Origin: JAFGAS01 sp963809875
Lineage (GTDB): Bacteria; Desulfobacterota; Zymogenia; Zymogenales; Zymogenaceae
Direction: 5' to 3'
DNA: 64,000 bases
Assembly: GCA_963809875.1 (NCBI GenBank)
Contig: CAWELC010000010.1
Coordinates: 139,078 to 203,077 of the forward strand
Shown here: piece after piece, positions 42,645-52,720 of the stretch
Layout of the letters: each line of letters starts with the position of its first letter
Numbering within the stretch: the stretch's first letter is position 1
Program-made: the position numbers and the translations under genes
Notes under the pieces: model-generated
What the model was told of the DNA's origin: nothing
Seen by the model: the letters and a program-made list of their open reading frames with translations, nothing else
Databases searched by the model: none

Positions 42645-43145
42645 ATGCCGAAGGAAATGAAAATCAGCGGGATGGCAATCGATCCATTCACCAATGTTCC
42701 GATCGTTATACTGAGGGATATGGATGAGAAGAGTACGGTGCCCATCTGGATTGGGTTGTTGGAGGCCAGCGCTATAGCGACCGTGCTTGAAAACATCCAG
42801 TTTTCCCGTCCGATGACCCATGACCTCTTCAAGAAAGTAATGGAAACCCTCAACGTCGTAATAGACAAGATCGTTGTAAACGATCTGAAGGATAATACCT
42901 ACTACGCGACGATATACCTCACGTCAAACGGCGTCGAATATAGAATCGACTCTCGTCCCAGCGATGCGATAGCGATCGCACTCAGAACAAACGCCAAGAT
43001 CTATATGGAGGAGTCGGTCATAGAGAAGTCAAAGCGAATTGAGCTTACCAAGCCCGATGACATGACGTCCGAAGAGGCAAGAAAGAAATGGGCCGAAATA
43101 CTCGAGAATCTTAATCCGGAAGATTTCGGAAAATACAAGATGTGA
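42645..43145 (+). CDS. Bifunctional nuclease family protein (DUF151)
   Basis: A 166-residue protein of the BFN/DUF151 family, starting at the ATG at 42645 with AAGGAG upstream. Typical are PIVILRDMDEKSTVPIWIG, EASAIA, RPMTHDLF and IDSRPSDAIAIALRT. Homologues are often found in this place after miaB and have been reported to cut DNA and RNA. Cytosolic. Confidence 0.9.
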   Translation: MPKEMKISGMAIDPFTNVPIVILRDMDEKSTVPIWIGLLEASAIATVLENIQFSRPMTHDLFKKVMETLNVVIDKIVVNDLKDNTYYATIYLTSNGVEYRIDSRPSDAIAIALRTNAKIYMEESVIEKSKRIELTKPDDMTSEEARKKWAEILENLNPEDFGKYKM

Positions 43146-43175
43146 CGAAAGGACGTCTTGATGTAACGGGAATCG

Positions 43176-43538
43176 GTGAACAAGAAGTATCTCACATGGA
43201 CGGCGGTCGCCCTCTACGCAATCATGATATTTGTCGGCTCCTCTATTCCGGGCGATCAAATCGGCCTCGATCCTCCCGGTCTGGACAAACTGTTTCACGC
43301 GATCGAGTATGGGATACTGTCCTCTCTCCTCTTTGCCGCCCTTGGCCGCACTGTAGTCGCAAGACAGACGACGATCTTCTGGATTGCGGCATTCGGAGCG
43401 TCACTGTACGGCCTGACCGATGAAGTCCACCAGCTCTTTGTGCCGCTTCGCCAGTTCGACCTCCTGGATATCAGCAGCGATATCTCAGGCTCATTCCTGG
43501 GTTCGTATGTGCTGTTTCGGACCCGGAATAATACCTGA
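43176..43538 (+). CDS. VanZ-like membrane protein
   Basis: A 120-residue protein with about four hydrophobic segments and the VanZ-family pattern: SSIPG near the first segment, DKLFHAIEYGILS, and LYGLTDEVHQLFVPLRQFDLLD. GTG start. Function of the family outside teicoplanin resistance is unclear. Confidence 0.85.
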   Translation: MNKKYLTWTAVALYAIMIFVGSSIPGDQIGLDPPGLDKLFHAIEYGILSSLLFAALGRTVVARQTTIFWIAAFGASLYGLTDEVHQLFVPLRQFDLLDISSDISGSFLGSYVLFRTRNNT

Positions 43539-43555
43539 ACAACTCCTTTTAAGCC

Positions 43556-43584
43556 TTGACAAACTAAGGCAATTTTGTTATATA
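43556..43584 (+). promoter_or_regulatory. Promoter of the bactofilin gene
   Basis: TTGACA (43556-43561), 17-base spacer, TATATA (43579-43584). Confidence 0.7.
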
Positions 43585-43654
43585 AACTTAATTTCATTCA
43601 GTATATGACCGGAGTATTTCATGCATACGAAGGAAACTGAATCGGGAAGGGCAC

Positions 43655-43984
43655 ATGGACTACAATTCGCAAGTCGGAGAGCAAACCACGTTTACGGGAA
43701 ATATCACCGGTTCCGAAGACATCATGATAAACGGTGAGCTGATCGGTGATATCGATATTCGCGCGAGTGTCCATGTCGGAGGCACAGGCCACATAAAGGG
43801 TACCGTCAAGGCGGTCAATGTCATCATCGAAGGCAGGGTCGAAGGTATCCTCAAAATCGAAGAAAAGATCGAGCTGATGAGCAGCGCCAATATCACCGCG
43901 AATATGGAATGTAAGCAGCTTGCCGTCGCCGACGGCGCGTATTTTGAAGGAAAGGTCCACATGGAAGGGATCGGCGCGAAGTAG
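43655..43984 (+). CDS. Bactofilin
   Basis: A 109-residue bactofilin with the right-handed beta-helix repeat pattern (GEQTTFTGNITGSEDIMING, GELIGDI, VHVGGTGHIKGTVKA, VIIEGRVEGIL, ITANMECKQLAVADGAYFEG). AAGGG precedes the ATG. Bactofilins polymerise into filaments in the cytoplasm and organise cell-shape or polar proteins. The next gene encodes a membrane-anchored TPR protein that could be a partner. Confidence 0.9.
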   Translation: MDYNSQVGEQTTFTGNITGSEDIMINGELIGDIDIRASVHVGGTGHIKGTVKAVNVIIEGRVEGILKIEEKIELMSSANITANMECKQLAVADGAYFEGKVHMEGIGAK

Positions 43985-44023
43985 TCATCCCCGGCAGGGC
44001 AATAATCCAAGGAGTCATCATCG

Positions 44024-44702
44024 TTGGCTAGACGAAGGATATCGAAGAAAAGGGCGAAGGTCGTAAGGAAACCCGACGAATTTATATCGACTTGGGCCAA
44101 GATAATAGACTATCTTTACCTGAATCAGCTTTTTTTTTATATAGCCGTATCGTTGATCATTGCACTAGCGGTCGGCATCGTCGCTGGCTCATTCCTCTAT
44201 TTTCATAGACAGACCGAGTCCCTGGAGATCCTGAACAACGGGATGAAGCTCTATCATAGTGCCGGGACCAGTGAGGAAGATCTCAACAAGGCCCTCCTCG
44301 CGTTTACCACCGTTTCAAAAAAATATCCCTTTTCCAAGGCGAAGAAGATCGCCCTGCTTTACCAGGGAGACGTCCTTTTTGATCTGAAGAAATACGATGA
44401 GGCCCTCAAGGCTTTCGAGTCGGCGGAAAAGAGACTCTCGGGTCCCCTTAAGAATATCGCTACGGAGAATATCGGCTGCGTGTATGAAGAGATGGGCAAA
44501 AACAAGGAAGCGGCCGACGTCATTCAAGCGTCTCCTGTCTCCAGACAACGAAGACGCGTATCTGGACCTTATCAGAAACCTTGAAAAGATCGGAAAGAAA
44601 GACGAGGTCTTGACCTACGCCAAGGAATACCTCACGCACTTTCCAGATTCATCCCGCGCCCCGCTCATCAGGGAAAAGATCGGAGAAACCGGGGAAAAAT
44701 AA
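44024..44702 (+). CDS. Membrane-anchored TPR protein (YfgM-like), frameshifted
   Basis: About 225 residues. A basic N-terminus (ARRRISKKRAKVVRK) precedes one transmembrane segment (FYIAVSLIIALAVGIVAGSF) and a C-terminal TPR domain (LALLYQGDVLF/KKYDEALKAFESAEK). The frame changes near 44530: DVIQ is continued by RLLSPDNEDAYLDLIRN in the next frame, explained by one extra G. TTG start at 44024. It ends in TAATG, overlapping the iorA start by one base. Resembles YfgM-type periplasmic chaperone-associated proteins. Confidence 0.75.
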
Positions 44703-46497
44703 TGGAACGAAAACTCCTTTCGGGGAACGAAGCGATTGCCCGGGGCGCGTTTGAGTCCGGAGTCGTATTTGCCTCCGCATATCCGGGCACCCCGTCCACC
44801 GAAATTCTCGAAGAGATAAAGAACTACGAAGGCGTCTACTGCGAGTGGTCTCCCAACGAGAAGGTTGCACTTGAGGTGGGGGTAGGGGCGAGCTACGCGG
44901 GAGGGCGGACCCTCGTTGCGATGAAACACGTCGGGGTTAATGTGGCTGCCGATCCCTTCTTCACACTCTCGTACACCGGGATCAGGGGAGGATTGGTCCT
45001 GGTCACCGCCGACGATCCGGAGCTTCACAGCTCTCAGAATGAACAGGATAATCGGAACTACGCGAAGTTCGCAAAGGTTCCGATGATCGAGCCAAGCGAT
45101 AGTCAAGAGGCAAAGGACTTCGTCAAAATCGCCTTTGCCATTTCCGAGGAGTTCAACACCCCGGTTATGCTTCGGACGACAACCCGAATATCCCATTCAC
45201 AGTCGCCGGTGGTCTTGTCAGAGGCTGAGCGTGAGAAACACCGCGCGAATATCAGAATAGAAAAGGACCCTGAGCGTCTCGTGATGCTGCCCAATAACGC
45301 CCGAAAGAGACACGTGGTTGTCGAAAAACGAATGGAAGCGCTCAGGTCCTTTGCCGAAGATTTTCCCGAAAACAGGATCGAATGGGCCGACACCGACCTT
45401 GGGATCATAACTTCCGGCATATCCTACCAGTACGCCCGCGAGGTCTTTCCTGACCGCTTCTATCCTGAAACTGGGGATGGTATATCCACTCCCCGAAAAA
45501 ACGATACGCGATTTCGCGAGAAAGGTAAAGGATCTGATCGTCATCGAGGAACTCGACCCCTTTATCGAGGAACAGGTAAAGGCGATGGGCATCCCGGTCA
45601 GAGGGAAAGAGCAGCTGCCGATTCTGGGCGAGATCAACCTCGATATCGTTCGGGACGCCTTCATAGATGATCCCGATGATCAGGAGCCGTCCACCACCTA
45701 CGAGATCCCCCATCTCCCGGCGCGCCCGCCCAACATGTGCCCGGGCTGCCCGCACCGCGGGGTCTTTTATGCCCTGTCGAGGAAGAAAGTCTTCGTCACC
45801 GGGGATATCGGCTGCTATACCCTCGCGTTTCTTCCCGCCGCTCAAGGCCGTCGATACGTGCCTCTGCATGGGCGCGAGCATCGGACAGGCCATCGGCATG
45901 GACAAGGTCCTGAACGAGTCCGGAAAGGGAAAGGTGGCGGCGGTAATTGGCGATTCGACCTTCTTCCATTCCGGTATCACCCCGCTGATGGACGCCGCAT
46001 ATAACAAATCAACGGCGACCATCATCGTCCTCAACAACAGCACGACAGCGATGACCGGTGCTCAGCACCACCCGGGAACGGGTTTTACGCTCATGGGAGA
46101 AAAGACTAACTCGATAGATATCGCAACGCTGGTCCGCGCACTCGGCATAAAGCGGGTAAGAACCGTCGACCCGTACAATATTAAGGAAACGCGGTCAGTT
46201 ATCGACGAGGAGCTGGATGCTCCCGAAACGTCCGTCATTATTTCCCAGGCCCCGTGCATCCTGCTGCCGGGCAGCAAGCGAGATGACTGGTACATCCTTG
46301 CGGTGGACGAGACCCTCTGCACGGGGTGTAAGACCTGTCTCATGCTGGGATGTCCCGCTATCGGGTGGGATCCGTCGGGGAAAAACGCGAAAGGAAAGAG
46401 CGGAAGGTCGTCAATTGACCCCTTACTCTGCATAGGCTGCGGTGTCTGTAGATCACTCTGTAAATTCGATTCAATTGTGAGACGACCTCTTGACTGA
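44702..46497 (+). CDS. iorA: Indolepyruvate:ferredoxin oxidoreductase alpha subunit, split by two frameshifts
   Basis: An IorA of about 598 residues: N-terminal pyrimidine-binding part (LLSGNEAIARGAFESG, ASAYPGTPSTEI), TPP part (CPGCPHRGVFYAL, VTGDIGCYTLA, VIGDSTFFHSG) and a C-terminal 2x[4Fe-4S] ferredoxin domain (CTGCKTC, CIGCGVCRSLC). Two one-base insertions break it: an extra C near 45452 (EVFPD continuing ASILKLGMVYPLPEK) and an extra C in the CCC run near 45838 (GCYTLAFLPPLKAVD). Converts aryl-pyruvates from aromatic amino acids to aryl-acetyl-CoA with reduced ferredoxin. Confidence 0.9.
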
Positions 46498-47077
46498 TAC
46501 GGTTACGAACATTCTGATGGTCGGGGTGGGAGGCCAGGGAATTATTCTTGCCTCGGATATTCTGGCGGAATCACTCATGGAAGCGGGCCTCGATGTAAAG
46601 AAGAGCGAGGTGCACGGTATGGCCCAGCGGGGGGGAAGTGTCACGAGCCATATACGGTTCGGCAGTAAGGTCTATTCTCCTCTCATCGCCAAACGTCAGG
46701 CCGATATGCTCTACAGCCTTGAAATGCTTGAGGCTCTCCGGTCTATCGATTTTCTTAAGCGAGACTCGCTGGTTGTCCTCAACGATTATCGTCTGAGTCC
46801 TCCCTCTGTTTCACTGGGAGTGGAAGAATACCCGACGGGAATTGACGACATCTTCAAACACTATTTTTCCAAGGTGAAGCTGATCGACGGGGTCAATCTG
46901 GCGCGGAAAAACGGAAATCCGAGGACAATGGGTATTGTCATCCTCGGGTATCTCTCTCTCTATCTGAGCGTGCCCGAGGATATCTGGCGGGTCGTCATCA
47001 AGAGACGCGTGCCGAAAAAGGTGGTCGATGTCAACCTGTCGGCTTTCGAGATCGGCAGGGGCATTGATCGTGTTTGA
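46490..47077 (+). CDS. iorB: Indolepyruvate:ferredoxin oxidoreductase beta subunit
   Basis: A 195-residue gamma-type oxidoreductase subunit with GVGGQGIILASDILAES, KKSEVHGMAQRGGSVTSHIR and LDGVNLA/ARKNGNPRTMG-type conserved stretches. The TTG at 46490 overlaps the end of iorA by 8 bases. It forms the active complex with IorA. Confidence 0.92.
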   Translation: MTDTVTNILMVGVGGQGIILASDILAESLMEAGLDVKKSEVHGMAQRGGSVTSHIRFGSKVYSPLIAKRQADMLYSLEMLEALRSIDFLKRDSLVVLNDYRLSPPSVSLGVEEYPTGIDDIFKHYFSKVKLIDGVNLARKNGNPRTMGIVILGYLSLYLSVPEDIWRVVIKRRVPKKVVDVNLSAFEIGRGIDRV

Positions 47078-47089
47078 TAGGAGGTTCTG

Positions 47090-48392
47090 ATGATTTTCAA
47101 CCAGGAGTTTGAGACCCTTCCAAGGCCCGCGCTGGAGGCGCTCCAACTCAAGCGGCTTCAGGATGTTGCCGGACGCGTCTATGAGCGGGTGCCGTTTTAT
47201 AAGAAGAAATTCGATGAGGCCGGTGTAAAGCCGGGCGACATAAAGAGCATCCGTGACCTCCAGAGACTCCCCTTTACCGTCAAGCAGGACCTGCGTGACA
47301 ACTACCCGTTCGGACTCTTTACGCTCCCGATGGAGGACGTGGTCAGAATCCATGCCTCTTCGGGAACGACGGGAAAGGCCACGGTCGTTGGGTATACGAA
47401 GAAGGATATCGAGCTCTGGGCCGAACTGATGGCGCGGACGCTGTCGGCGGCCGGTGCTACGAAACACGACATCGTTCACAACGCGTACGGTTACGGCCTC
47501 TTCACCGGCGGACTCGGCATCCATTACGGATCGGAGCGGCTCGGGGCCTCCGTTATTCCGATATCAGGCGGAAACACGAAGCGCCAGATCATGATCATGC
47601 AGGATTTCGGCTCGACCATATTGGCCTGCACGCCGTCCTATGCGCTCTTCATGGCTGAGGTCGCCGAGGAGATGGGGGTCGATTTTGCCAAGATGAAGCT
47701 CAGGGCGGGGGTCTTCGGGGCTGAGCCCTGGTCGAATAAGATGCGCCTTGAGATCGAAAAGAAGCTGAATATCGACGCCGTTGACATATATGGTCTGTCG
47801 GAGGTCATCGGGCCCGGCGTTGCGACGGAATGCGTGGAGGCAAAAAAAGGTCTGCACATCTTTGAAGATCATTTTATAGCAGAGATCATAGACCCCGATA
47901 CGGGGGAAGTCCTTGCCCTACGGCGAAAAAGGTGAATTGGTCTTTACGACAGTTACAAAAGAGGCCCTGCCGCTGATTCGGTATCGGACCCGGGATATCT
48001 CGAGGCTCACGCCGGAACCGTGTAAGTGCGGCAGGACCCACGTGCGCATGGATCGGGTAAGCGGACGCTCCGACGACATGCTCATTATCAGGGGTGTCAA
48101 CGTATTTCCGTCCCAGATAGAAGGCATCCTCCTTGAAGTTGAAGGAGTGGAACCCCATTATCAGCTGATTGTCGATCGCGAAGGTCCCCTTGATATACTG
48201 GAGGTCCAGGTCGAGGTCAATGAAACCGTGTTTTCCGACGAGATCAAGAATCTTCAGGTCGTTGCAAAGACTATCGAGAAGGATATCAAAGAGCTTCTCG
48301 GTGTCAACGCGACGGTCAAGCTCGTGGAACCGAAGTCCATCACCCGAAGCGAGGGTAAGGCCGTCAGGGTCATCGATAAACGTAAGCTATAG
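47090..48392 (+). CDS. paaK: Phenylacetate-CoA ligase, frameshifted near the C-terminal domain
   Basis: A typical PaaK of about 433 residues. The ATP/phosphate loop is intact (SSGTTGKATVVGYT, Ser90-Gly95), as are the aromatic-adenylation motif VDIYGLSEVIGPG and the C-terminal lysine region RSEGKAVRVIDKRKL. One extra T near 47920 separates GEVL from PYGEKGELVFTT. Together with IorAB it can make and use aryl-acetyl-CoA; in this type of locus it may run toward ATP or toward activation of aryl acids. This intact version is the reference for the two degenerate homologues at 53451 and 59328. Confidence 0.92.
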
Positions 48393-48407
48393 TGGAGGGG
48401 TGAGGCC

Positions 48408-48839
48408 ATGAAGGTTGAACAGATTTCCATATTTCTCGAGAATAAATCTGGGCGGCTTGCCGAGGTTACGAAGATCCTCGGCGACGGGGGCATAAATGTC
48501 CGGGCGCTCTCCCTGGCCGATACATCTGATTTCGGGATACTCCGCCTGATCGTCAATGATACCGAAAAGGCCAAGAACATCCTCAAGAAGCATAATTTTA
48601 CCGTCGGCAAGACCGAAGTCATCGCGGTCGAGGTCCCGGATAAGCCGGGTGGGCTTGGTCATATTCTGGCCGTCCTTAAGAAAGAAGATGTTAACGTCGA
48701 ATACATGTACGCCTTTGTCGAGCGCAGCGGCAAGGATGCGGTCATCATCTTCAGGTTTGACGACGTCGACCGTGCGATCACAGTACTGACGAAGAATAAG
48801 ATCGTCGTTCTCCCTGGGGAGAAGGTATATTCCCTGTAA
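48408..48839 (+). CDS. Tandem ACT-domain protein
   Basis: A 143-residue protein of two ACT domains (about residues 1-70: ISIFLENKSGRLAEVTKILG; and 70-143: VEVPDKPGGLGHILAVLK). ACT domains bind amino acids. This protein is often encoded between paaK and Liv transporter genes and may sense an aromatic amino acid or regulate the ligase; that role is inferred. AGGGG lies upstream of the ATG. Confidence 0.88.
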   Translation: MKVEQISIFLENKSGRLAEVTKILGDGGINVRALSLADTSDFGILRLIVNDTEKAKNILKKHNFTVGKTEVIAVEVPDKPGGLGHILAVLKKEDVNVEYMYAFVERSGKDAVIIFRFDDVDRAITVLTKNKIVVLPGEKVYSL

Positions 48840-48881
48840 TAACTAGTTGTTCCAGCACTAAAAAGCAGCGAGGTTTTATCC

Positions 48882-50046
48882 ATGAAAAAGAAGCATTTGT
48901 TTGTCTTTGTCCTCTGTATGGTGTGTCTCGGCCTGGTCATCTCTGCCTGCCAGAAGAAGACGGAAACAGGTGAGAATCAGCCCTATGTCATCGGCGGCGT
49001 CTTCTCAATTACCGGAGGCAATTCCCCACTCGGTGAGCCCGAGAAGAACTCGATGAACCTGTTTGTCGACATGATCAACAAAGAGGGCGGAATCGACGGA
49101 CATCCGTTCGAGGCTGTTATCTACGACGACGAGGGCGACGCCACGAAGTGCGTGAATATGGTCAAGAAGCTCATCGACAAGGATAACGTCCTGGCAATAG
49201 TCGGCCCCAGCCTCTCGGGCAATACCTTTGCCATTATGCCGATCGTTGAGGAAAACCAGGTTCCCCTGATATCGTGTGCGGCAAGCATAAAGATTACGAC
49301 TCCCGTCAATAAGTGGGTCTTCAAGACCCCCCAGACCGATGTGCTGGCCGTGGAGAGGATCTATGAGTATCTTAAAACCCGTGGAATCACGAAAATCGCG
49401 ATTATGACCGTTTCCAACGGATATGGCGACAGCGGCAAGGAACAGCTCAAGGCCCAGGCCCCGGGGGCGGGCATTGAGATAGTCGCTGAGGAATCGTTCG
49501 GAGAAAAAGATGAAGACATGACCGCCCAGCTGACCAAGATCAAGGGATCGAACGCGGGGGCGATCGTATGCTGGGGCACGAACCCTGGACCGGCCATCGT
49601 TGCCAAGAACATGGTACAGCTCGGTATAACCATACCGCTGATCCAGAGCCACGGGGTAGCGTCGCCTAAGTATATCGAGTATGCAGGTGAAGCGGCAAAC
49701 GGCAACGTGCTGCCGACCGGCAAGATCCTCGTGCTGGATCAGCTCCCCGGAGTCCGATCCGCAGGGTCCCGTGCTCCTGGAATATAAGACCATGTACGAG
49801 GATACGTATAAGTCGCCGGTATCCGGTTTCGGCGGGTACGCCTGGGACGCCATGGGAATTATTGCGAACGCTCTTAAAGAATCGGGCGCGGATCGGGCTA
49901 AATTACGTGACGCGATAGAGAAAACCACCGACTACGTCGGCGTGAGCGGGATCTTTACCATGACCCCTGAAGACCATAACGGGCTTACAAAGAGCGCCTT
50001 TGTTATGGTCGTGATCGAGGATGGGAAGTGGAAAATAATTCCGTAG
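48882..50046 (+). CDS. Branched-chain amino acid-type ABC transporter substrate-binding lipoprotein, frameshifted
   Basis: A type I periplasmic-binding lipoprotein of about 387 residues with the lipobox LVISAC after the signal helix. Family parts: VIGGVFSITGGNSPLGEPEK, DMINKEGGIDGHPFEAVIYD, AIVGPSLSGNT. One extra C near 49745 (in CCCC) breaks the frame: VLDQLP continues as ESDPQGPVLLEYKTMYED. It delivers substrate to the LivHMGF proteins encoded next. The ligand may be an aryl acid or an aromatic or branched amino acid. Confidence 0.85.
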
Positions 50047-50071
50047 CGCTATGAAATTAAACTGAGAAATG

Positions 50072-50106
50072 ATGAGGCTAAGCACTACCTGTTTAGCCTC
50101 ATTTTT
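50072..50106 (+). terminator. Terminator/attenuator between binding protein and livH
   Basis: A stem of about 10 bp (50072-50081 with 50093-50102) followed by TTTTT. Such attenuation allows higher expression of the binding protein than of the permease genes. Confidence 0.8.
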
Positions 50107-50126
50107 CTCTGTACCGTGAGCCCGAC

Positions 50127-51011
50127 ATGAGCTTCTTTGACCAGATTCTCCAGTACCTGATCGGCGGAATCACCAAGGGGAGCATTTACTCCATTGTGGC
50201 CCTCGGTTTTACGATCATCTACAATTCCACCGAGATCATAAACTTTGCCCAGGGAGAGTTTGTGATGCTCGGGGCGTTGTTCATGGTAACGTTTAGCACG
50301 TTGTTGCCGTTGCCGATGCCCCTGGCCTTCGCGGCCGCTGTGGCCGCAGTGACGATCGTAGGAATGGTGTTCGATCTGGCGGTTATCAGGCCCGCAAAGA
50401 AGGCCTCCCCGGTATCGCTCATCATCATTACGATTGGTGCGTCGATATTCATCAGGGGCGTGTCGATGCTCGCCTGGGGCAAGGACCCATACCCGCTTCG
50501 GCCCTTTTCGGGAGATATACCGATCATGCTCGGAGGGGCCACGATAATACCGCAGACCCTCTGGATCATCGGGACCACCTGTGTCATCCTCGTGTCCCTT
50601 CACCTTCTTTTCGAGCATACCATAACGGGAAAGGCGATGAGGGCCTGCGCCGTCAACCGGCGTGCGGCTAGCCTTCTCGGTATCAGGGTAAAACGGATGA
50701 TCCTGCTCACGTTCGCTCTTTCGGGCGCGCTTGGAGCTGTGGCCGGCATTATAATCTCTCCCATAACCTTTGCCACCTACGACATGGGCGTGATGCTCGG
50801 GCTCAAGGGGTTTTGTGGAGCGGTCATCGGCGGCCTGGGAAGCGTTGTGGGATCTATTGTCGGGGGCTTCGTTCTCGGTATTCTCGAGTCGCTTGGCGCC
50901 GGTCTCATATCCTCAGCCTACAAGGACGCTATCGCCTTTGTGATCCTCCTGCTTGTACTGTTTATACGGCCGACGGGCCTCTTCGGCGCCGGCGAGACCA
51001 AGCGGGTATAA
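50127..51011 (+). CDS. livH: Branched-chain amino acid-type ABC permease LivH (cassette 1)
   Basis: A 294-residue permease with about eight membrane segments. Typical start FDQILQYLIGGITKGSIYSI and the motif EIINFAQGEFVMLGALF; the coupling region SLLGIRVKRM and the end AVIGGLGSVVGSIVGGFVLG are conserved. First permease gene of cassette 1. Confidence 0.92.
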   Translation: MSFFDQILQYLIGGITKGSIYSIVALGFTIIYNSTEIINFAQGEFVMLGALFMVTFSTLLPLPMPLAFAAAVAAVTIVGMVFDLAVIRPAKKASPVSLIIITIGASIFIRGVSMLAWGKDPYPLRPFSGDIPIMLGGATIIPQTLWIIGTTCVILVSLHLLFEHTITGKAMRACAVNRRAASLLGIRVKRMILLTFALSGALGAVAGIIISPITFATYDMGVMLGLKGFCGAVIGGLGSVVGSIVGGFVLGILESLGAGLISSAYKDAIAFVILLLVLFIRPTGLFGAGETKRV

Positions 51012-51014
51012 CCC

Positions 51015-51959
51015 ATGAGGAATAATCGGGACACGGTCTATGTGTTACTACTGATTGCGACGATATGTACGCTTCCGATTTTCCTCAGGAGCAACTATTA
51101 TCTGAGTGTCCTTTTGACGATCGGGCTCAACACAATCCTGGCGCTCGGGCTTAACCTGTTGATGGGTTACGCCGGTCAATTATCACTGGGGCATGCCGCG
51201 TTCTACGGACTGGGCGCGTACGTTTCGGGAATCCTGACGGCGACGTACGGCGTCCATCCGATCCCTGCGGCGGCCGCCGCCGTCGTTCTGGTGGGCGGCA
51301 TCGCACTGGTCGTGGGGATTCCGTCGCTAAAGCTTCGGGGTCAATATCTCGCCATGGCAACGCTGGGATTCGGCATCATCGTCTATATCGTTCTCAAAGA
51401 AATGGGATGGCTAACGGGAGGACCGTCCGGGCTTACCGGTATACCGCGGCTCTCGGTCTTCGGGTTCTCGTTTGACAGCGACCTCAAGAAATACTATCTC
51501 GTGTGGGGAGTAGCGGTGGCCGTGCTTGTCGTGTGCAACAACATCGTGAATTCGCGCGTTGGGAGGGCCCTTCGGGCTATCCATACTTCCGAGACCGCGG
51601 CTGCCTCGCTCGGCATCGATATACGGGGATACAAGCTTATCGTATTTGTCATCAGCGCCGTACTGGCCTCGATCGCGGGGAGTCTTTTTGCCCACGTCAT
51701 GAACTTCATTAGCCCCAGCTCGTTTGGATTTAACATCTCGATCGTTCTGGTGACAATGGTTGTAATAGGAGGGATGGCCAGTATCTGGGGGTCGATATTC
51801 GGTGCTTCAGTTCTGACACTTCTGCCGTTGTCCCTTTCATTCATTAATGAATTTGATATTATCGTATACGGGGCAATCCTTATGGTGATCATGATCGTCA
51901 TGCCCGAGGGTCTCACCAGGGGGGTCGTGGACCGAATCAAGGGGATAGTTTCCAGGTGA
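51015..51959 (+). CDS. livM: Branched-chain amino acid-type ABC permease LivM (cassette 1)
   Basis: A 314-residue permease with the LivM motif GYAGQLSLGHAAFYGLGAY, and IPSLKLRGQYLAMATLGFG. A three-base gap after livH. It overlaps the livG start by four bases. Confidence 0.92.
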   Translation: MRNNRDTVYVLLLIATICTLPIFLRSNYYLSVLLTIGLNTILALGLNLLMGYAGQLSLGHAAFYGLGAYVSGILTATYGVHPIPAAAAAVVLVGGIALVVGIPSLKLRGQYLAMATLGFGIIVYIVLKEMGWLTGGPSGLTGIPRLSVFGFSFDSDLKKYYLVWGVAVAVLVVCNNIVNSRVGRALRAIHTSETAAASLGIDIRGYKLIVFVISAVLASIAGSLFAHVMNFISPSSFGFNISIVLVTMVVIGGMASIWGSIFGASVLTLLPLSLSFINEFDIIVYGAILMVIMIVMPEGLTRGVVDRIKGIVSR

Positions 51960-52720
51960 TCATCTCGATCGAGAGCATCGGCATGAACTTCGGCGGCGTT
52001 ACGGCGCTTTCTGACGTCTCCTTTGTCGTCAAAGCCGGATGCATAAAGGCGATTATCGGGCCCAACGGAGCCGGCAAGACTACTCTCTTCAATCTGATCA
52101 CCGGCATATATCGGCCCACGGCCGGAACGATTACATACGAAGGCATGAATATCGGAGGCATGAGCCCCGACGATATCGCCTCGCACGGGATAACCCGCAC
52201 GTTTCAGAATGTCGAGCTCTTCCCGAATATGACTGTCCTGGAAAACGTCATGGTGGGGCGTCACACTAAATCGCGATCGGGCTTTCTTTCATGTGCCGTG
52301 CGGCTTCCCGGCATGATAAGAGAAGAGCGTGAGATAAGAAACTCGGCCCACATGTATCTTGATTTCGTCGGCCTGTCGGCACGGGCCGCTGACCCGGCGC
52401 CGTCGCTTCCCCTGGGACACCAGCGTTATCTCGAGATAGCGCGCGCCCTGGCCCTGGAGCCAAAGCTGCTGCTCCTGGACGAGCCGGCCGCCGGTCTGGA
52501 TGAAAAGGAGACCGAGGATCTCGGTGAATTGATCAGGCGCATCAGAGATCGGGGTGTTACGGTTCTTCTGGTCGAACACGATATGAGCCTCACGATGGAG
52601 ATATCCGACGAGATCGTTGTTCTGGATTACGGAAAGAAGATAGCCGAGGGGAGCCCCCGGGAAATCCAATATAACAAGAAGGTAATCGACGCGTATCTGG
52701 GCGGGGGTACCGGTGCTTAG
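51956..52720 (+). CDS. livG: Branched-chain amino acid-type ABC ATPase LivG (cassette 1)
   Basis: A 254-residue ATPase. GTG start. Walker A GPNGAGKT, LivG-typical ITRTFQNVELFPNMTVLENV, signature LPLGHQRYLEIARAL (LSYGQ replaced by LPLGH) and Walker B LLLLDEPAAGLD. The altered ABC signature is unusual and may weaken or modify activity; the partner LivF has a normal signature. Confidence 0.9.
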   Translation: MIISIESIGMNFGGVTALSDVSFVVKAGCIKAIIGPNGAGKTTLFNLITGIYRPTAGTITYEGMNIGGMSPDDIASHGITRTFQNVELFPNMTVLENVMVGRHTKSRSGFLSCAVRLPGMIREEREIRNSAHMYLDFVGLSARAADPAPSLPLGHQRYLEIARALALEPKLLLLDEPAAGLDEKETEDLGELIRRIRDRGVTVLLVEHDMSLTMEISDEIVVLDYGKKIAEGSPREIQYNKKVIDAYLGGGTGA

